From an uncultured Bacteroides sp. (lineage in GTDB: Bacteria; Bacteroidota; Bacteroidia; Bacteroidales; Bacteroidaceae): a stretch of 64,000 nucleotides of DNA. Numbering within the stretch: the first letter of the stretch is position 1; each line of letters begins with the position of its first letter. The stretch covers positions 1-64,000 of the forward strand of contig CAAFTU010000055.1 of assembly GCA_900766005.1 (NCBI GenBank). Direction: 5' to 3'. The translations under genes were made by a program, and so were the position numbers. Positions 33,163-43,434 of the stretch are shown piece after piece. The notes below the pieces were generated by a model. The model was not told where the DNA came from. It worked only from the letters and a program-made list of their open reading frames with translations, and ran no database searches.

Positions 33163-34924
33163 TCTCCCTCACCACCGACGTATTGCCGCAGGCATCCGTG
33201 GCCGTGAGTTCCACCACATGCTTTCCTCTCCGGGGCCAGCGCTTCTCATCCAGCTTACATTCCCAGACAGACTGCACGATATTGGGGCGTCCGAAGAGCG
33301 CAAACTCCCCGTCGATGGTGCCCCGGTAAGACACGATACCCGTCTCCTTGTCCTTCAGGCGGAACACCACCTTCCTGTTCTTGGCCCACTGCTGTTTGCC
33401 CACCGCCGTAATCTGCGGCGGCACCGTGTCCACAGCCACCGTAAACGTGCCCAGTTCGCGCACCGAAGCCACCAGCGCCCCGTCTTCATACCGACCGCCC
33501 ACACTGTATTTCCGGCCCTTCGCATTCACCCGGGCCACATAATACTTCGTTGAATCCTCCACCGGGCGGTTGCGTAAAGCAATGCGCAGCTTGGCCGCCC
33601 CGTGCAGCGGCACCGGCCGGCTGCTCACCTGATACGTATGCGCCACCGCCCCACTATCCGTTTTCAGCGAGCGGCTGAGCAGACAATCGTCATACAGCAT
33701 CCCGCGGGGGATAACCAGGTGAAATCCCGGATCCTGCAACACATTCACCCGGTCCCAAGCCAGAAACGACCGGTCGAGGCGATCCACCGCCGGCACCGGC
33801 TGCTTGCGTCCGCGCACCGTGAAGCGACACTTCGACACATTGCCAAACACATCCGAGAGCGTATAGACAAAGCGGTAATCGCACTCCTCATCGATGCAGA
33901 TCAGTCCCCGCTGCCCGTTAGCCGCCTGCAGCATCCGGAGGCGGTTGCCGGGTTCGACAAACGACTTCATGTAGCTGCCATACGTCCACGAGTTGATCAT
34001 CCGGTTCTCCTCCTGCGAGAAGCGGTCCACCGTGCTGCGGAACACCTCCTCGCCGTCCACCTCCAGCACCACCGAATACACCCCGTAATGATTGTGCACC
34101 CCGTCCATATAGTCATACGCCTTGATACCCACACCGATCAGGCCCCACGCCTGCACCGGTGTCTGGCGGTCGAGAGCCACCGCCTTCGGCTTCTGCTGTC
34201 CGTCCACCACTCCCCGTCCCAGCTGCGGAAACACCATCAGTCCGCTGGCCTTGGGAGCGCGCGTATCCTTGATTTTCGAAGCAAAGAAAGGCATCGGGTC
34301 CACATAATCGCCCGACTCCGTTTCAAACAAGTCGAGATGCAGATGCGGTCCGAACGAATAACCCGTATTGCCGCTCCAGGCAATCTGCTCCCCCCGCCTC
34401 ACCGGATACTCGTCCGGCTCGGGCACGATCTCCACCTCCCAGCTCTCCGAGTCATACTGCAACATCTCCACCCGCTGGGCGATAGCCGGCATAAAGCCGT
34501 CCAGATGGCGATTCACCGTGTGATAGCCGTTGTCATAGTGCACATCGAGCACATAGCCCGATCCGTTCGTCACCCGGATACGCGAAATATACCCGTCGGC
34601 CAACGCCCGCACCGGCTTGCCTACCACGCCCCCCGTCTTGAAATCAAGTCCTCCGTGGAAATGATTGGAGCGCAGCTCACCGAAGTTTCCGCTCAGCGTA
34701 AGCGGAAAGTCGAACGGCGGCACCATCGTCGGGCGTTCAGCAACCTCCGCTTGCAGATTCTGCAAATCCTGCGGGTCCTGCAAACCCTGCGAGTCCTGAT
34801 GATGATGCGGGTCCTGCTGATACTGATCCTCACTCGGCTGATGCAGGTTCGGCTGAGCGTAGAGGGCACAGCAGGCAGTAAGCAGCCAGCCCGCCGCCAT
34901 TTGCCTGGGCAGAAAGTCCTTCAT
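33149..34924 (-). CDS. M23-family metallopeptidase
   Basis: A roughly 591-residue secreted peptidase. The start at 34924 (MKDFLPRQ) gives a direct signal peptide ending ALYAQ; a start 19 codons earlier at 34981 is possible. A low-complexity Gln/Asp/Leu segment (around 30-55) follows the signal. The zinc sites are NHFHGGLDF (around 90) and GPHLHLDL (around 205), the HxxxD and HxH pattern of LytM/M23 enzymes. The long C-terminal part is beta-rich without clear domains. It probably cuts peptidoglycan cross-bridges. Confidence 0.88.
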   Translation of the reverse strand: MKDFLPRQMAAGWLLTACCALYAQPNLHQPSEDQYQQDPHHHQDSQGLQDPQDLQNLQAEVAERPTMVPPFDFPLTLSGNFGELRSNHFHGGLDFKTGGVVGKPVRALADGYISRIRVTNGSGYVLDVHYDNGYHTVNRHLDGFMPAIAQRVEMLQYDSESWEVEIVPEPDEYPVRRGEQIAWSGNTGYSFGPHLHLDLFETESGDYVDPMPFFASKIKDTRAPKASGLMVFPQLGRGVVDGQQKPKAVALDRQTPVQAWGLIGVGIKAYDYMDGVHNHYGVYSVVLEVDGEEVFRSTVDRFSQEENRMINSWTYGSYMKSFVEPGNRLRMLQAANGQRGLICIDEECDYRFVYTLSDVFGNVSKCRFTVRGRKQPVPAVDRLDRSFLAWDRVNVLQDPGFHLVIPRGMLYDDCLLSRSLKTDSGAVAHTYQVSSRPVPLHGAAKLRIALRNRPVEDSTKYYVARVNAKGRKYSVGGRYEDGALVASVRELGTFTVAVDTVPPQITAVGKQQWAKNRKVVFRLKDKETGIVSYRGTIDGEFALFGRPNIVQSVWECKLDEKRWPRRGKHVVELTATDACGNTSVVRETFVW

Positions 34925-34996
34925 ACCTCCTTTTATCATTGTTTTCAATACCCATTCTTTTATTCTCATTCTATTACTCAATTTATTTTCTGCTTT

Positions 34997-35090
34997 TATC
35001 CGTTTATTTCCGATATCCGACTGCTTTACTCCGATATCCGACAGTTTTATTACAGATATCAGACAGTTTTATTACAGATATCAGACAGCT
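34997..35090. repeat. 22-bp tandem repeat with GATATC cores
   Basis: Four copies of a degenerate unit like CAGTTTTATTACAGATATCAGA, two nearly identical and two diverged (TTTCCGATATCCGACTGC type). It lies just upstream of the M23 gene and ahead of the 10-bp repeats that follow. Confidence 0.85.
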
Positions 35091-35195
35091 TAATTCTGAT
35101 TCTCTCCGCAAATGTACATTATTCTCCGAAAAAAAAGAAATATCGCTCTACAGCAAAACTGCAGTAAGCTGCTCGAAAGCGAAAATCAAAACAAC

Positions 35196-35325
35196 AACTG
35201 ACACAACTGATACAACTGACACAACTGATACAACTGATTCGACTAATTAACTGATTCGACTAATTAACTGATACAACTGATTCAACTAATTAATTAATTC
35301 GACTGATTCGACTGATTCAACAAGG
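35196..35325. repeat. 10-bp tandem repeat, about 12 copies
   Basis: A degenerate unit ACAACTGATA / ACAACTGACA / TTCGACTAAT / TTCGACTGAT repeats across 130 bp between the divergent M23 and metalloprotease genes. The 483-bp gap holds no gene that I can see. A -7-like TATTTTTG stands at 35421-35428 before the metalloprotease. Confidence 0.9.
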
Positions 35326-35464
35326 AGAAATGGAAGCAATAAAGAGCAAAAAGCAAGTTAATTAATCTTTTAATTGTCATTTTAAACCCTCTTCAGGTAG
35401 CAAAATAGCATTTAATTGCTTATTTTTGCGACGTTTTTAATCATATATAAAAATAAAGAGATCA

Positions 35465-38125
35465 ATGAGAATGTGTGTAAAAGTAATGGCCATGGCCATT
35501 GCATGCATATTGCTGAGCAGCGAAACATGCCCGGCCTATGCATCCATCCCCGCTACAGAAAGTCTGAGCTGGTTTAAGAAAAAGAAGAAACCGGCTGAAA
35601 AAAACGAGGAAAAAAGTAAAACTGACTACGAAAAACTCACAGAAGGTAGTCAGACCACTCCCGGCATGTTTGCCGTACATAAGAAAGACAACGATTATTA
35701 TTTTGAGGTGCCCACCTCCCTGCTTGGCCGTCATCTGCTGATAGTCAACAAGCTGCAGCGTGTTCCTTCGGAGCTCAACGAAGCCGGAGTGAACCGCGGT
35801 GTAAACTATGAGAATCAGATGATCAGCATGGAATGGGACAAAGCCAGCGGCCGTCTGATGTTCCGCCAGGAACGTCCGCTTCCGCTCTCGCCGGCAGGTG
35901 ATGCCATTTCTCAGTCGGTGAAGGACAACTTCATCTCTCCGCTCATTGCGTCGTTCAAGATAGAGGCTGTCAATGCCGACTCTACGGCTTTGGTCATCAA
36001 GGTGAACGACATCTACAACGGCACGGAGACCAGCATCAACAACGTGTTTACCAACATCAACCTGGGCACGTCGGCCATCAAGAACCTGTCGCGCATCCTG
36101 TCCATCAAGTCGTTCCCCAACAACGTGGTAGCCACTTCCGAGCTCACCACCCGGGTAACGGAGGGCACCACTACCATCTACGTCACGGTGGAAGTCAGCT
36201 CGTCTATCCTGCTGCTGCCCGAAAAGCCCATGATGGGACGTTTCGACAACCAGAAAGTGGGCTATTTCACCAACCCGCTGCTCACCTTCAGCGATGCGCA
36301 GCAGGGCACCGCTAAGACCCACTACATCACTCGCTGGCGCATGGAGCCCAAGCCCGAAGACCGTGCGGCCTACCTGCGCGGCGAACTAGTGGAGCCTGCC
36401 AAGCCCATTGTGTTCTATATCGACCAGTCCACTCCCTACCAGTGGCGTTCGTACATCAAGAAGGGCATCGAAGACTGGCAGGTAGCGTTTGAACGCGCCG
36501 GCTTCAAGAATGCCATTCAGGCGCGGGAGGTGACCGACAGCATGCACATCGACATGGACGACGTGAACTACTCCGTGCTGACGTATGCGGCTTCGGAAAA
36601 GAAGAATGCCATGGGTCCGTCGCTGCTCGACCCCCGCTCGGGCGAGATTCTGGAAGCCGACATCATGTGGTGGCACAATGTGCTGTCGATGGTGCGCGAA
36701 TGGATCACCGTGCAGACGGGTGCCGTGTGTGAAGATGCCCGCAAGGTGCAGCTGCCCGAAGCGCTCATGGGCGATGCCATCCGCTTCGTAGCCTGCCATG
36801 AGGTGGGCCACTCGCTCGGTCTGCGCCACAACATGATGGGTTCGTGGGCGTTCCCCACCGACTCGCTCCGTTCGGAGGCGTTCACCTCGCGCATGCACTC
36901 CACGGCTTCGTCTATCATGGACTATGCCCGCTTCAACTACGTGGCGCAGCCGGGTGACGGAGTGAAGGTGCTCTCTCCGCACATCGGTCCCTACGACCTG
37001 TTTGCCATCGAATACGGCTACCGCTGGTATGGCAAGGAAACACCCGAGGCAGAGAAAGACCTCCTCATGGATTTCCTGAGCCGCCACACCGACCGTCTCT
37101 ATAAGTACAGTGAAGCGCAGGATGTGCGCGATGCGGTGGACCCGCGTGCACAGAACGAGGACTTGGGCGACGACCCGGTGCGTTCTTCTCAGCTGGGCAT
37201 TGCCAACCTCAAGCGCATTGTGCCGCAAATCCTGGCTTGGACCACTACGGGCGAAAAGGGGCAGACGTATGAAGAAGCTTCGCGTCTGTACTATGCGGTC
37301 ATCAACCAGTGGAACAATTATCTCTATCATGTGCTGGCCAACATCGGCGGTATCTACATCGAGAACACCACGGTGGGCGACGGCGTGAAGACCTACACGT
37401 TTGTAGAGAAAGAGAAGCAGCAGGCAGCGTTGAAGTTCCTGCTCGATGAAGTGCTGACCTACCCTGCCTGGCTGTTTGACACAGAAGTGGGACAATATAC
37501 CTACCTGCTGCGCAACACCCCCGTGGGACCGCAGGAGAATGCGCCCACACAGATTCTGAAGAATGCACAGGCCTACATCCTGTGGGACTTGCTGGGCAAC
37601 AACCGCCTGATGCGCATGATTGAGAATGAATCGGTAAACGGCAAGAAGGCCTTTACGGTGGTGGAACTGATGGACGGGCTGCACAAGAGCCTCTTCGGCA
37701 TCACCGAACGCGGCGGCACTCCGAACGTGCTCGAACGCTCGTTGCAGAAGAACTTCCTCGATGCGCTGCTCACGGCTGCTGCCGAACCCGAAGCGGTGAA
37801 AATCAACAAGAAGCTGGCCGACGACCACTTCCTGCTCGACCATGCTACGCATTTCTGCAGCTGCTATGCAGCCGAACAGAAAGCACTTCACCAGGCTGCC
37901 CACTCAGGAGCCCTGCAGCCCGCCGACCGCATGGGTGCACCGCGTGTACTCAATTTCTACGGAAGCCAGCTGAACCGCATCTCGGATGCCATTTCAGTGA
38001 AACGCGGCGAACTGCTGCGCATCAAGAAGCTGCTGCAAGGCCGCCTCGGCACCTCGGACATCGCTACGCGCTATCATTATGAAGACATGATTCTGCGCAT
38101 CAACACAGCGCTGGGCATCCGGTAA
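35465..38125 (+). CDS. Secreted zinc metalloprotease (DUF5118/DUF5117/DUF4953 type)
   Basis: An 886-residue exported protease. The signal peptide (1-27) ends before ASIPATESLSW. The zinc site HEVGHSLGLRHN is at about residue 445, and a Met-turn follows in SSIMDY (around 482), so it is metzincin-like. The N-terminal part (around 60-360) fits the DUF5118/DUF5117 region and the C-terminal part the DUF4953 region found in large Bacteroidota proteases. The SusC/SusD pair follows 119 nt later on the same strand, so peptide capture and cleavage may be coupled. The family names are from memory. Confidence 0.9.
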   Translation: MRMCVKVMAMAIACILLSSETCPAYASIPATESLSWFKKKKKPAEKNEEKSKTDYEKLTEGSQTTPGMFAVHKKDNDYYFEVPTSLLGRHLLIVNKLQRVPSELNEAGVNRGVNYENQMISMEWDKASGRLMFRQERPLPLSPAGDAISQSVKDNFISPLIASFKIEAVNADSTALVIKVNDIYNGTETSINNVFTNINLGTSAIKNLSRILSIKSFPNNVVATSELTTRVTEGTTTIYVTVEVSSSILLLPEKPMMGRFDNQKVGYFTNPLLTFSDAQQGTAKTHYITRWRMEPKPEDRAAYLRGELVEPAKPIVFYIDQSTPYQWRSYIKKGIEDWQVAFERAGFKNAIQAREVTDSMHIDMDDVNYSVLTYAASEKKNAMGPSLLDPRSGEILEADIMWWHNVLSMVREWITVQTGAVCEDARKVQLPEALMGDAIRFVACHEVGHSLGLRHNMMGSWAFPTDSLRSEAFTSRMHSTASSIMDYARFNYVAQPGDGVKVLSPHIGPYDLFAIEYGYRWYGKETPEAEKDLLMDFLSRHTDRLYKYSEAQDVRDAVDPRAQNEDLGDDPVRSSQLGIANLKRIVPQILAWTTTGEKGQTYEEASRLYYAVINQWNNYLYHVLANIGGIYIENTTVGDGVKTYTFVEKEKQQAALKFLLDEVLTYPAWLFDTEVGQYTYLLRNTPVGPQENAPTQILKNAQAYILWDLLGNNRLMRMIENESVNGKKAFTVVELMDGLHKSLFGITERGGTPNVLERSLQKNFLDALLTAAAEPEAVKINKKLADDHFLLDHATHFCSCYAAEQKALHQAAHSGALQPADRMGAPRVLNFYGSQLNRISDAISVKRGELLRIKKLLQGRLGTSDIATRYHYEDMILRINTALGIR

Positions 38126-38244
38126 GCAAGAAGCTACCGGTAAGCAACGTGAAAAAGATTGTATTTAAGGATTGATTACGGATTCTATATAAAGATACAT
38201 TCTGTTAGTATATAAGAATTCATTAAAAACCACAGATTTTTTGG

Positions 38245-41200
38245 ATGAGAATTAAATTTCTATGCATTTTGCTGTGTCTGTTTGCCTGCTCATCGGCCTT
38301 TGCCGGTGGGGCAAGCCACACAGCCATCGCCAGCCAATCCGGCCGCGCCCTGTCGGTCGGAGAAGTAAGACTGGCGGCAGCCGGAGAAGTAGGACTGACG
38401 TCCGCCGGCCAAGCCGACCGCACAGTAACCGGTATCGTTCTTTCGGGAGAAGACAACGAACCCCTCATCGGTGCATCGGTGTATGTACATGCCGACGAAC
38501 TGGAGAAAATCGGCGCATCGCAAACCTCGCTCGGTACCATTACCGATATCGACGGCAAATTTACATTGGCTGTCCCCGAAGGGGTGACTCAGCTGTGCTG
38601 CAGCTACATCGGTTTTGAAGAACAGGTGGTGCCGCTGCAGGCCGACAAGAAGAGCTACCGCATCGTGCTGCAGACCACTTCACATACGCTGGCCGACGTG
38701 GTGGTAACGGGTTATCAGACCCTGGAACGCCGCAAACTGACGGCAGCCATCACCAAGGTAGACCTCTCCGATGCCATCGTGGGCGCCACAAAGAGCATCG
38801 ACCAGGCACTGACCGGCCAGATTGCGGGTGTGGCTGTGAGCAACACGACGGGCACCCCGGGTGCTCCGGCCCGTATCCGTATCCGCGGTACGGCTTCGCT
38901 CAACGGCACGCAAGACCCCCTGTGGGTGCTCGACGGCATTCCCTTAGAGGGCACCGACATCCCGAAGATGGATGCCAACGGGTCGGACAACGACATTGTC
39001 AACATCGGCCAGTCGTCTATCGCCGGCATCAGCCCCAACGACATCGAAAGCATCACCATCCTGAAGGATGCGGCAGCCACCGCCATCTACGGTGCGCGCG
39101 CGGCCAACGGGGTGATTGTGGTGACCACCAAGCGCGGACGGAGCGGCAAGCCGGTGGTGAACTTCAACACGAAGCTGACTTATACGCCCAATCTCGATAC
39201 CTCGCGCCTCAACCTGCTCACATCGGAAGAGAAGGTGAACCTCGAACTGCAGCTGATGCAGGAGAAGCCGTTCGACTACGGCGGCTGGGGAGCCATGTTC
39301 ATGCCGGTGTATCCCGAAAAGGGAGGGGTGGCGCAGATTCTGAAGAAGCACAACCTGCTCGACACGTACCGTGAAAAGGGATGGGACGGACTCTCTCCGG
39401 CGGCTCAGGCTGAAATCAACCGCCTGCGGGGCATCCATACCGACTGGAACGACATTCTCTTCCAGGATGCGCTGACGCAGGAATACAACCTCAGCCTGTC
39501 GGGCGGAGGCGAGAAGGTGACCTACTACAACTCGCTGGGCTTTACCCGCGAGAACAGCAACGTGCCGGGGGTGAGCATGAGCCGTTTCAACCTCACGAGC
39601 AAGACCAGCTACCAGCTCAGCAAGCTGCTGAAGGTGGGGCTGTCGGTGTTTGCCAACCGCCGCAAGAACACATCGTTCATGACGGATACATACGGACTCA
39701 CCAACCCGGTGTACTACTCGCGCATTGCCAATCCTTACTTCGAGCCGTTTGATGCGGCGGGAGGCTACCTCTACGATTACGACGTGACGGGTTCGGAAAC
39801 CGACCTGAAGCGCGGATTCAACATCTTTGAGGAACGGGCCAACACCAGCAAGGAGGCCATCAACACGGCGGTCAACTCCATCTTCGACGTGGAATTGCGC
39901 TTCAATGACCAGTGGAAGCTCACTTCGCAGATCGGTGTGCAGTGGGAACAGCTCTCGCAGGAGGAGTATGTGGGCATGAACAGCTTCAACATGCGCAACC
40001 AGCGCGAATCGAACACGTTCTACAAGGACGGGGTGAAGAAGTATATCATTCCCGAAGGCGGCATGCTGAAGAATACGGCAGCCACCACCTCACAGATTAC
40101 CTGGAAGACGCAGGGTGAATACAAGAACACCTTTGCCGATATCCACGACGTGCAGATCATGGCGGGCTCGGAAATCCGCAAAAACTGGTATGAAAACCAC
40201 GTATCGACGGGCTACGGCTACGACCCCAAGACGCTCAACTTCAAGAACCTCAACTTCAAGGACGAGGCTCAGGCCAACGAGAGCCGCTGGAAACTGAAGA
40301 ATGAAATCTACCGCGAGAACGCCTATGCGTCGTTCTTTGCCAACGGGTCGTATTCGCTCTTAGGCCGCTACACGCTGGGCGGAAGCATCCGTATGGACGG
40401 GTCCGACCTCTTCGGAGTGGATAAGAAATACCGCTTCCTGCCCATCTACTCGGTGAGCGGACTGTGGCGTCTGTCGAGCGAGCCCTTTATCCAGCAGCAC
40501 CAGAAGTGGATAGACAACCTCGCACTGCGCCTGTCATACGGTATCCAGGGAAACATCGACAAGAACACGTCGCCCTTCCTGCTGGGTAGCTACAAAAACA
40601 CGAGCCTGCTGCCGGGTGCGTTTGAAGACTATATCACCATCGACAGTGCGCCCAACAGCAAACTGCGCTGGGAGAAGACAACGTCCTACAATGTGGGGCT
40701 CGATCTGGCTGTGCTCAATCAGGCCATCAACTTCAGCCTCGACTATTACTACCGCAAGGGTACCGACCTCATCGGCTACAAGATGCTGCCGCTTGAGAAC
40801 GGATTTGAAAGCATGGCTATCAACTGGGCCAGCATGTCGAACCAAGGGGTGGAGGTGAACCTGCAGACACGCAACATCACCACCAAGCATTTCTCGTGGT
40901 ACACGTCGTTCAACTTTGCCTACAACCAGAACAAGGTGCTGCGGGTGATGACGGACAAGAACCAGACGACGCCGAGCCTGGAGGGACATCCCGTGGGTGC
41001 GGTGTTCAACATCAAGACGAAGGGCATCCATCCGGAAACGGGACAGATTCTGCTGGAAGACAAGGACGGCCGGGCGGTAACCGTGGACGAGCTGTTCCGC
41101 ATGCAGCCCAGCGGCAACCTCGACGGCATCTATTCCATCGGGGCTTCCACGGAGGAAATACGTAATTTCTACCGCTATGCGGGCACCACGGATGCTCCCT

Positions 41201-41703
41201 ACACGGGCGGACTGATGAATACGTTCAACTACCGGGGCTGGGAGCTGAACGTAAACTTCAGCTACACGCTGGGGGCACACGTGCAGACCACGCCTTCGTA
41301 TCTGGTTTCCGACCTTGACCCGGGCATCAACATGAACCGCGACGTGCTGAACCGCTGGACGCCTGCCAACAAAAACGGCTCGCTGCCGGCACTGGCCACC
41401 TACAACACCAACCCGGCCGACTATTACCTGTTCAGCACCCGCCGCGACATCTACAAGTCGCTCGATATCTGGACACGCCGTCTGAGCTACGTGCGCCTGC
41501 AGAACGTGCGCCTGGCCTACCGTCTGCCGTCCCAGTGGCTGCAGTCGCTGCACATCGGCAGTGCTACCGTGGGCATCGAGGGACGTAACCTGCTGGTGTT
41601 CGGCTCCAGCTACAAGAACTACATGGACCCGGAGTCGATGAGCAACCTCTACTCCACGCCCGTTCCGAAGTCGGTTACGTTCAATCTCAGCCTCAATTTC
41701 TAA
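38245..41703 (+). CDS. SusC/RagA-family TonB-linked outer-membrane protein
   Basis: A 1152-residue outer-membrane importer. After the signal peptide (cut near SAFAG) comes a carboxypeptidase-regulatory-like domain (around 55-140, TVTGIVLSGEDNEPLIGASV), a TonB box region (ADVVVTGYQ), the plug (around 155-290, with IRIRGTASLNGTQDPLWVLDG and ILKDAAATAIYGARAANG) and a long barrel ending VTFNLSLNF. Its partner SusD follows by 71 nt. The protease upstream suggests peptide or protein cargo; a glycan cargo cannot be excluded. A short repetitive segment (GEVRLAAAGEVGLTSAG, around 32-48) sits just after the signal. Confidence 0.95.
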   Translation: MRIKFLCILLCLFACSSAFAGGASHTAIASQSGRALSVGEVRLAAAGEVGLTSAGQADRTVTGIVLSGEDNEPLIGASVYVHADELEKIGASQTSLGTITDIDGKFTLAVPEGVTQLCCSYIGFEEQVVPLQADKKSYRIVLQTTSHTLADVVVTGYQTLERRKLTAAITKVDLSDAIVGATKSIDQALTGQIAGVAVSNTTGTPGAPARIRIRGTASLNGTQDPLWVLDGIPLEGTDIPKMDANGSDNDIVNIGQSSIAGISPNDIESITILKDAAATAIYGARAANGVIVVTTKRGRSGKPVVNFNTKLTYTPNLDTSRLNLLTSEEKVNLELQLMQEKPFDYGGWGAMFMPVYPEKGGVAQILKKHNLLDTYREKGWDGLSPAAQAEINRLRGIHTDWNDILFQDALTQEYNLSLSGGGEKVTYYNSLGFTRENSNVPGVSMSRFNLTSKTSYQLSKLLKVGLSVFANRRKNTSFMTDTYGLTNPVYYSRIANPYFEPFDAAGGYLYDYDVTGSETDLKRGFNIFEERANTSKEAINTAVNSIFDVELRFNDQWKLTSQIGVQWEQLSQEEYVGMNSFNMRNQRESNTFYKDGVKKYIIPEGGMLKNTAATTSQITWKTQGEYKNTFADIHDVQIMAGSEIRKNWYENHVSTGYGYDPKTLNFKNLNFKDEAQANESRWKLKNEIYRENAYASFFANGSYSLLGRYTLGGSIRMDGSDLFGVDKKYRFLPIYSVSGLWRLSSEPFIQQHQKWIDNLALRLSYGIQGNIDKNTSPFLLGSYKNTSLLPGAFEDYITIDSAPNSKLRWEKTTSYNVGLDLAVLNQAINFSLDYYYRKGTDLIGYKMLPLENGFESMAINWASMSNQGVEVNLQTRNITTKHFSWYTSFNFAYNQNKVLRVMTDKNQTTPSLEGHPVGAVFNIKTKGIHPETGQILLEDKDGRAVTVDELFRMQPSGNLDGIYSIGASTEEIRNFYRYAGTTDAPYTGGLMNTFNYRGWELNVNFSYTLGAHVQTTPSYLVSDLDPGINMNRDVLNRWTPANKNGSLPALATYNTNPADYYLFSTRRDIYKSLDIWTRRLSYVRLQNVRLAYRLPSQWLQSLHIGSATVGIEGRNLLVFGSSYKNYMDPESMSNLYSTPVPKSVTFNLSLNF

Positions 41704-41774
41704 GAGGCAGAGAAAAGGGCCCAAACGAGTTTGAAAAGGCCCCCATTAAACAATAAATTAAGGTAGAAAAGAAA

Positions 41775-43133
41775 ATGAAGAAAATGAAAAATAGAACTAA
41801 AATAGGAAAGCTGATGGCAGGCATGCTGATGGCAGGAAGCCTGCTGCTGGCCTCGTGCGACAGCTATCTCGACATCCAGCCTGTGGGAAAGGTGATTCCC
41901 AACTCGCTGGCCGAACACCGCGCCCTGCTCACCACGGTGTATGACACCAAGCTGATGGACAAGGCTGTGACCGAGCTGCGCACCGACCTGGCACAGGTGA
42001 ACCCTTCGAGCACCACCTCATTCAACACCTACGGGGAGATTGAGATCTGGAACGACCTCCATCCCAAGGCAGGTACCCGCGAGTTTACCTGGGACAAATA
42101 CTACACCAACATCTTCTATGCCAATGCCATCATCGACAAAGGCGAAAAGATGACGGAAGGCAGCCTGGACGACATCCACCAGCTGATGGGAGAAGCCCAC
42201 CTGCTGAGAGCCTACATGCACTTCACACTGGTCAACCTTTACGGCCAGCCGTACACCAAGCCGGGCGCTCCCGACACGAAAGCGGTGCCCGTGAAGCTCA
42301 GCCTCGACCTCGAAGAAGTGCCCGTGCGCAGCACCGTGAGTGAGGTGTACAGCACCATCCTCAGCGACATCGAGCAGGCACGCGCCCTCATGAACCGCCA
42401 GCAGTGGGAAGAGCCCTACCGCTACCGCTTCTCTGCCCGCGCAGTAGATGCCATGGAAGCCCGCGTGCGCCTGTACATGGGCCAGTGGGAAGAAGCCTAC
42501 AACGCAGCCGAACGGGTGCTGGCCCAGCAACCGGCGCTGGAAGACCTGAACAAGAAAGACTGCAAGCTGCCGTGCGATTACCGTTCGGCAGAGATGATCA
42601 CCGCCTACGAGCTGTTCAACGATGACGTTACCTCGGCGCTGATCCTCACTCCGGCCTTTATCGCTACCTACGATGCCGGTGCCGACCTGCGTCTGGGCAA
42701 GTACTTCACCCGGAGCGAAGAAGGCCACACCATCTCCATCAAGAGCGGCAAAGCCGAGCAGAAGTGCACCTTCCGCACCGGCGAGCTCTACCTCACGGCT
42801 GCCGAAGCTGCTGCCCGCCTGAACCGGCTGCCCGCTGCCCGCCAGCGACTGCTGCAGCTGATGGAGAAGCGCTACACTGCCGCAGGCTATGCAGCAAAGA
42901 AGAAAACGGTGGAGCAGCTCTCGGCTGATGCCCTGCTCACCGAAATCCTCAGCGAGCGCGCCCGCGAACTGGCCGTGGAAGGCCACCGCTGGTTCGACTT
43001 GCGCCGCACCACCCGTGGGCGCATCGAAAAGACGGTGAAGGACAAACGCTATGTGCTGGAGCAGGACGATGCCCGCTATACGCTGCGCATCCCGCAGGCT
43101 GCCATCGAAGCCAACCCGGGCTTGCTGAACTGA
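41775..43133 (+). CDS. SusD/RagB-family outer-membrane lipoprotein
   Basis: A 452-residue lipoprotein that forms the lid of the SusC channel. The lipobox is LLLASC (around residue 28) and then DSYLDIQPVGK, the usual SusD start. TPR-like helices (around 110-215, GEAHLLRAYMHF) and the C-terminal LSERARELAVEGHRWFDLRR (around 390) are family marks. It lies 71 nt after the SusC gene. A strong terminator ends the unit at 43180-43232. Confidence 0.95.
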   Translation: MKKMKNRTKIGKLMAGMLMAGSLLLASCDSYLDIQPVGKVIPNSLAEHRALLTTVYDTKLMDKAVTELRTDLAQVNPSSTTSFNTYGEIEIWNDLHPKAGTREFTWDKYYTNIFYANAIIDKGEKMTEGSLDDIHQLMGEAHLLRAYMHFTLVNLYGQPYTKPGAPDTKAVPVKLSLDLEEVPVRSTVSEVYSTILSDIEQARALMNRQQWEEPYRYRFSARAVDAMEARVRLYMGQWEEAYNAAERVLAQQPALEDLNKKDCKLPCDYRSAEMITAYELFNDDVTSALILTPAFIATYDAGADLRLGKYFTRSEEGHTISIKSGKAEQKCTFRTGELYLTAAEAAARLNRLPAARQRLLQLMEKRYTAAGYAAKKKTVEQLSADALLTEILSERARELAVEGHRWFDLRRTTRGRIEKTVKDKRYVLEQDDARYTLRIPQAAIEANPGLLN

Positions 43134-43179
43134 AAAGCATCCGGCAGAGAAAAGCCGGAAAGCCTCTTTGATTAAAAAC

Positions 43180-43232
43180 AAAAAATAAGGTATTGAAACT
43201 CCATCCGCCGGTTTTCAATACCTTATTTTTTT
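43180..43232 (+). terminator. Terminator of the protease-SusC-SusD unit
   Basis: A long perfect stem: AAATAAGGTATTGAAA on the left and TTTCAATACCTTATTT on the right, about 14-nt loop, then T residues. The A-rich left arm lets it work in both directions. Confidence 0.88.
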
Positions 43233-43434
43233 CACCCTATTTTTTTACCCTATTTTTTCATCCCCTCAGCCTGCGCCAGTTTCCCGTTCAGTCAGCCAAT
43301 TTCTATTCACTTTGGAAAACCCAAAGCTAAAATGGAAAAAATACAATTTCTCATACGCACTATTTTTTAAAATTACGAATTTGCTTTGTAACAGATACTT
43401 CCATAAACACGTTATGAACCCGTTGAGTTAATTC

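Noticed and set aside
33602..35167. 521-codon plus-strand frame
   Set aside because: Antisense shadow of the M23 gene; His/Arg-rich and caused by high G+C at codon ends.
34997..35325. CRISPR array
   Set aside because: Units are 10-22 bp, degenerate and without unique spacers; no cas genes in the window.
36386..37903. 505-codon minus-strand frame
   Set aside because: Antisense shadow of the metalloprotease gene, which has intact catalytic motifs.
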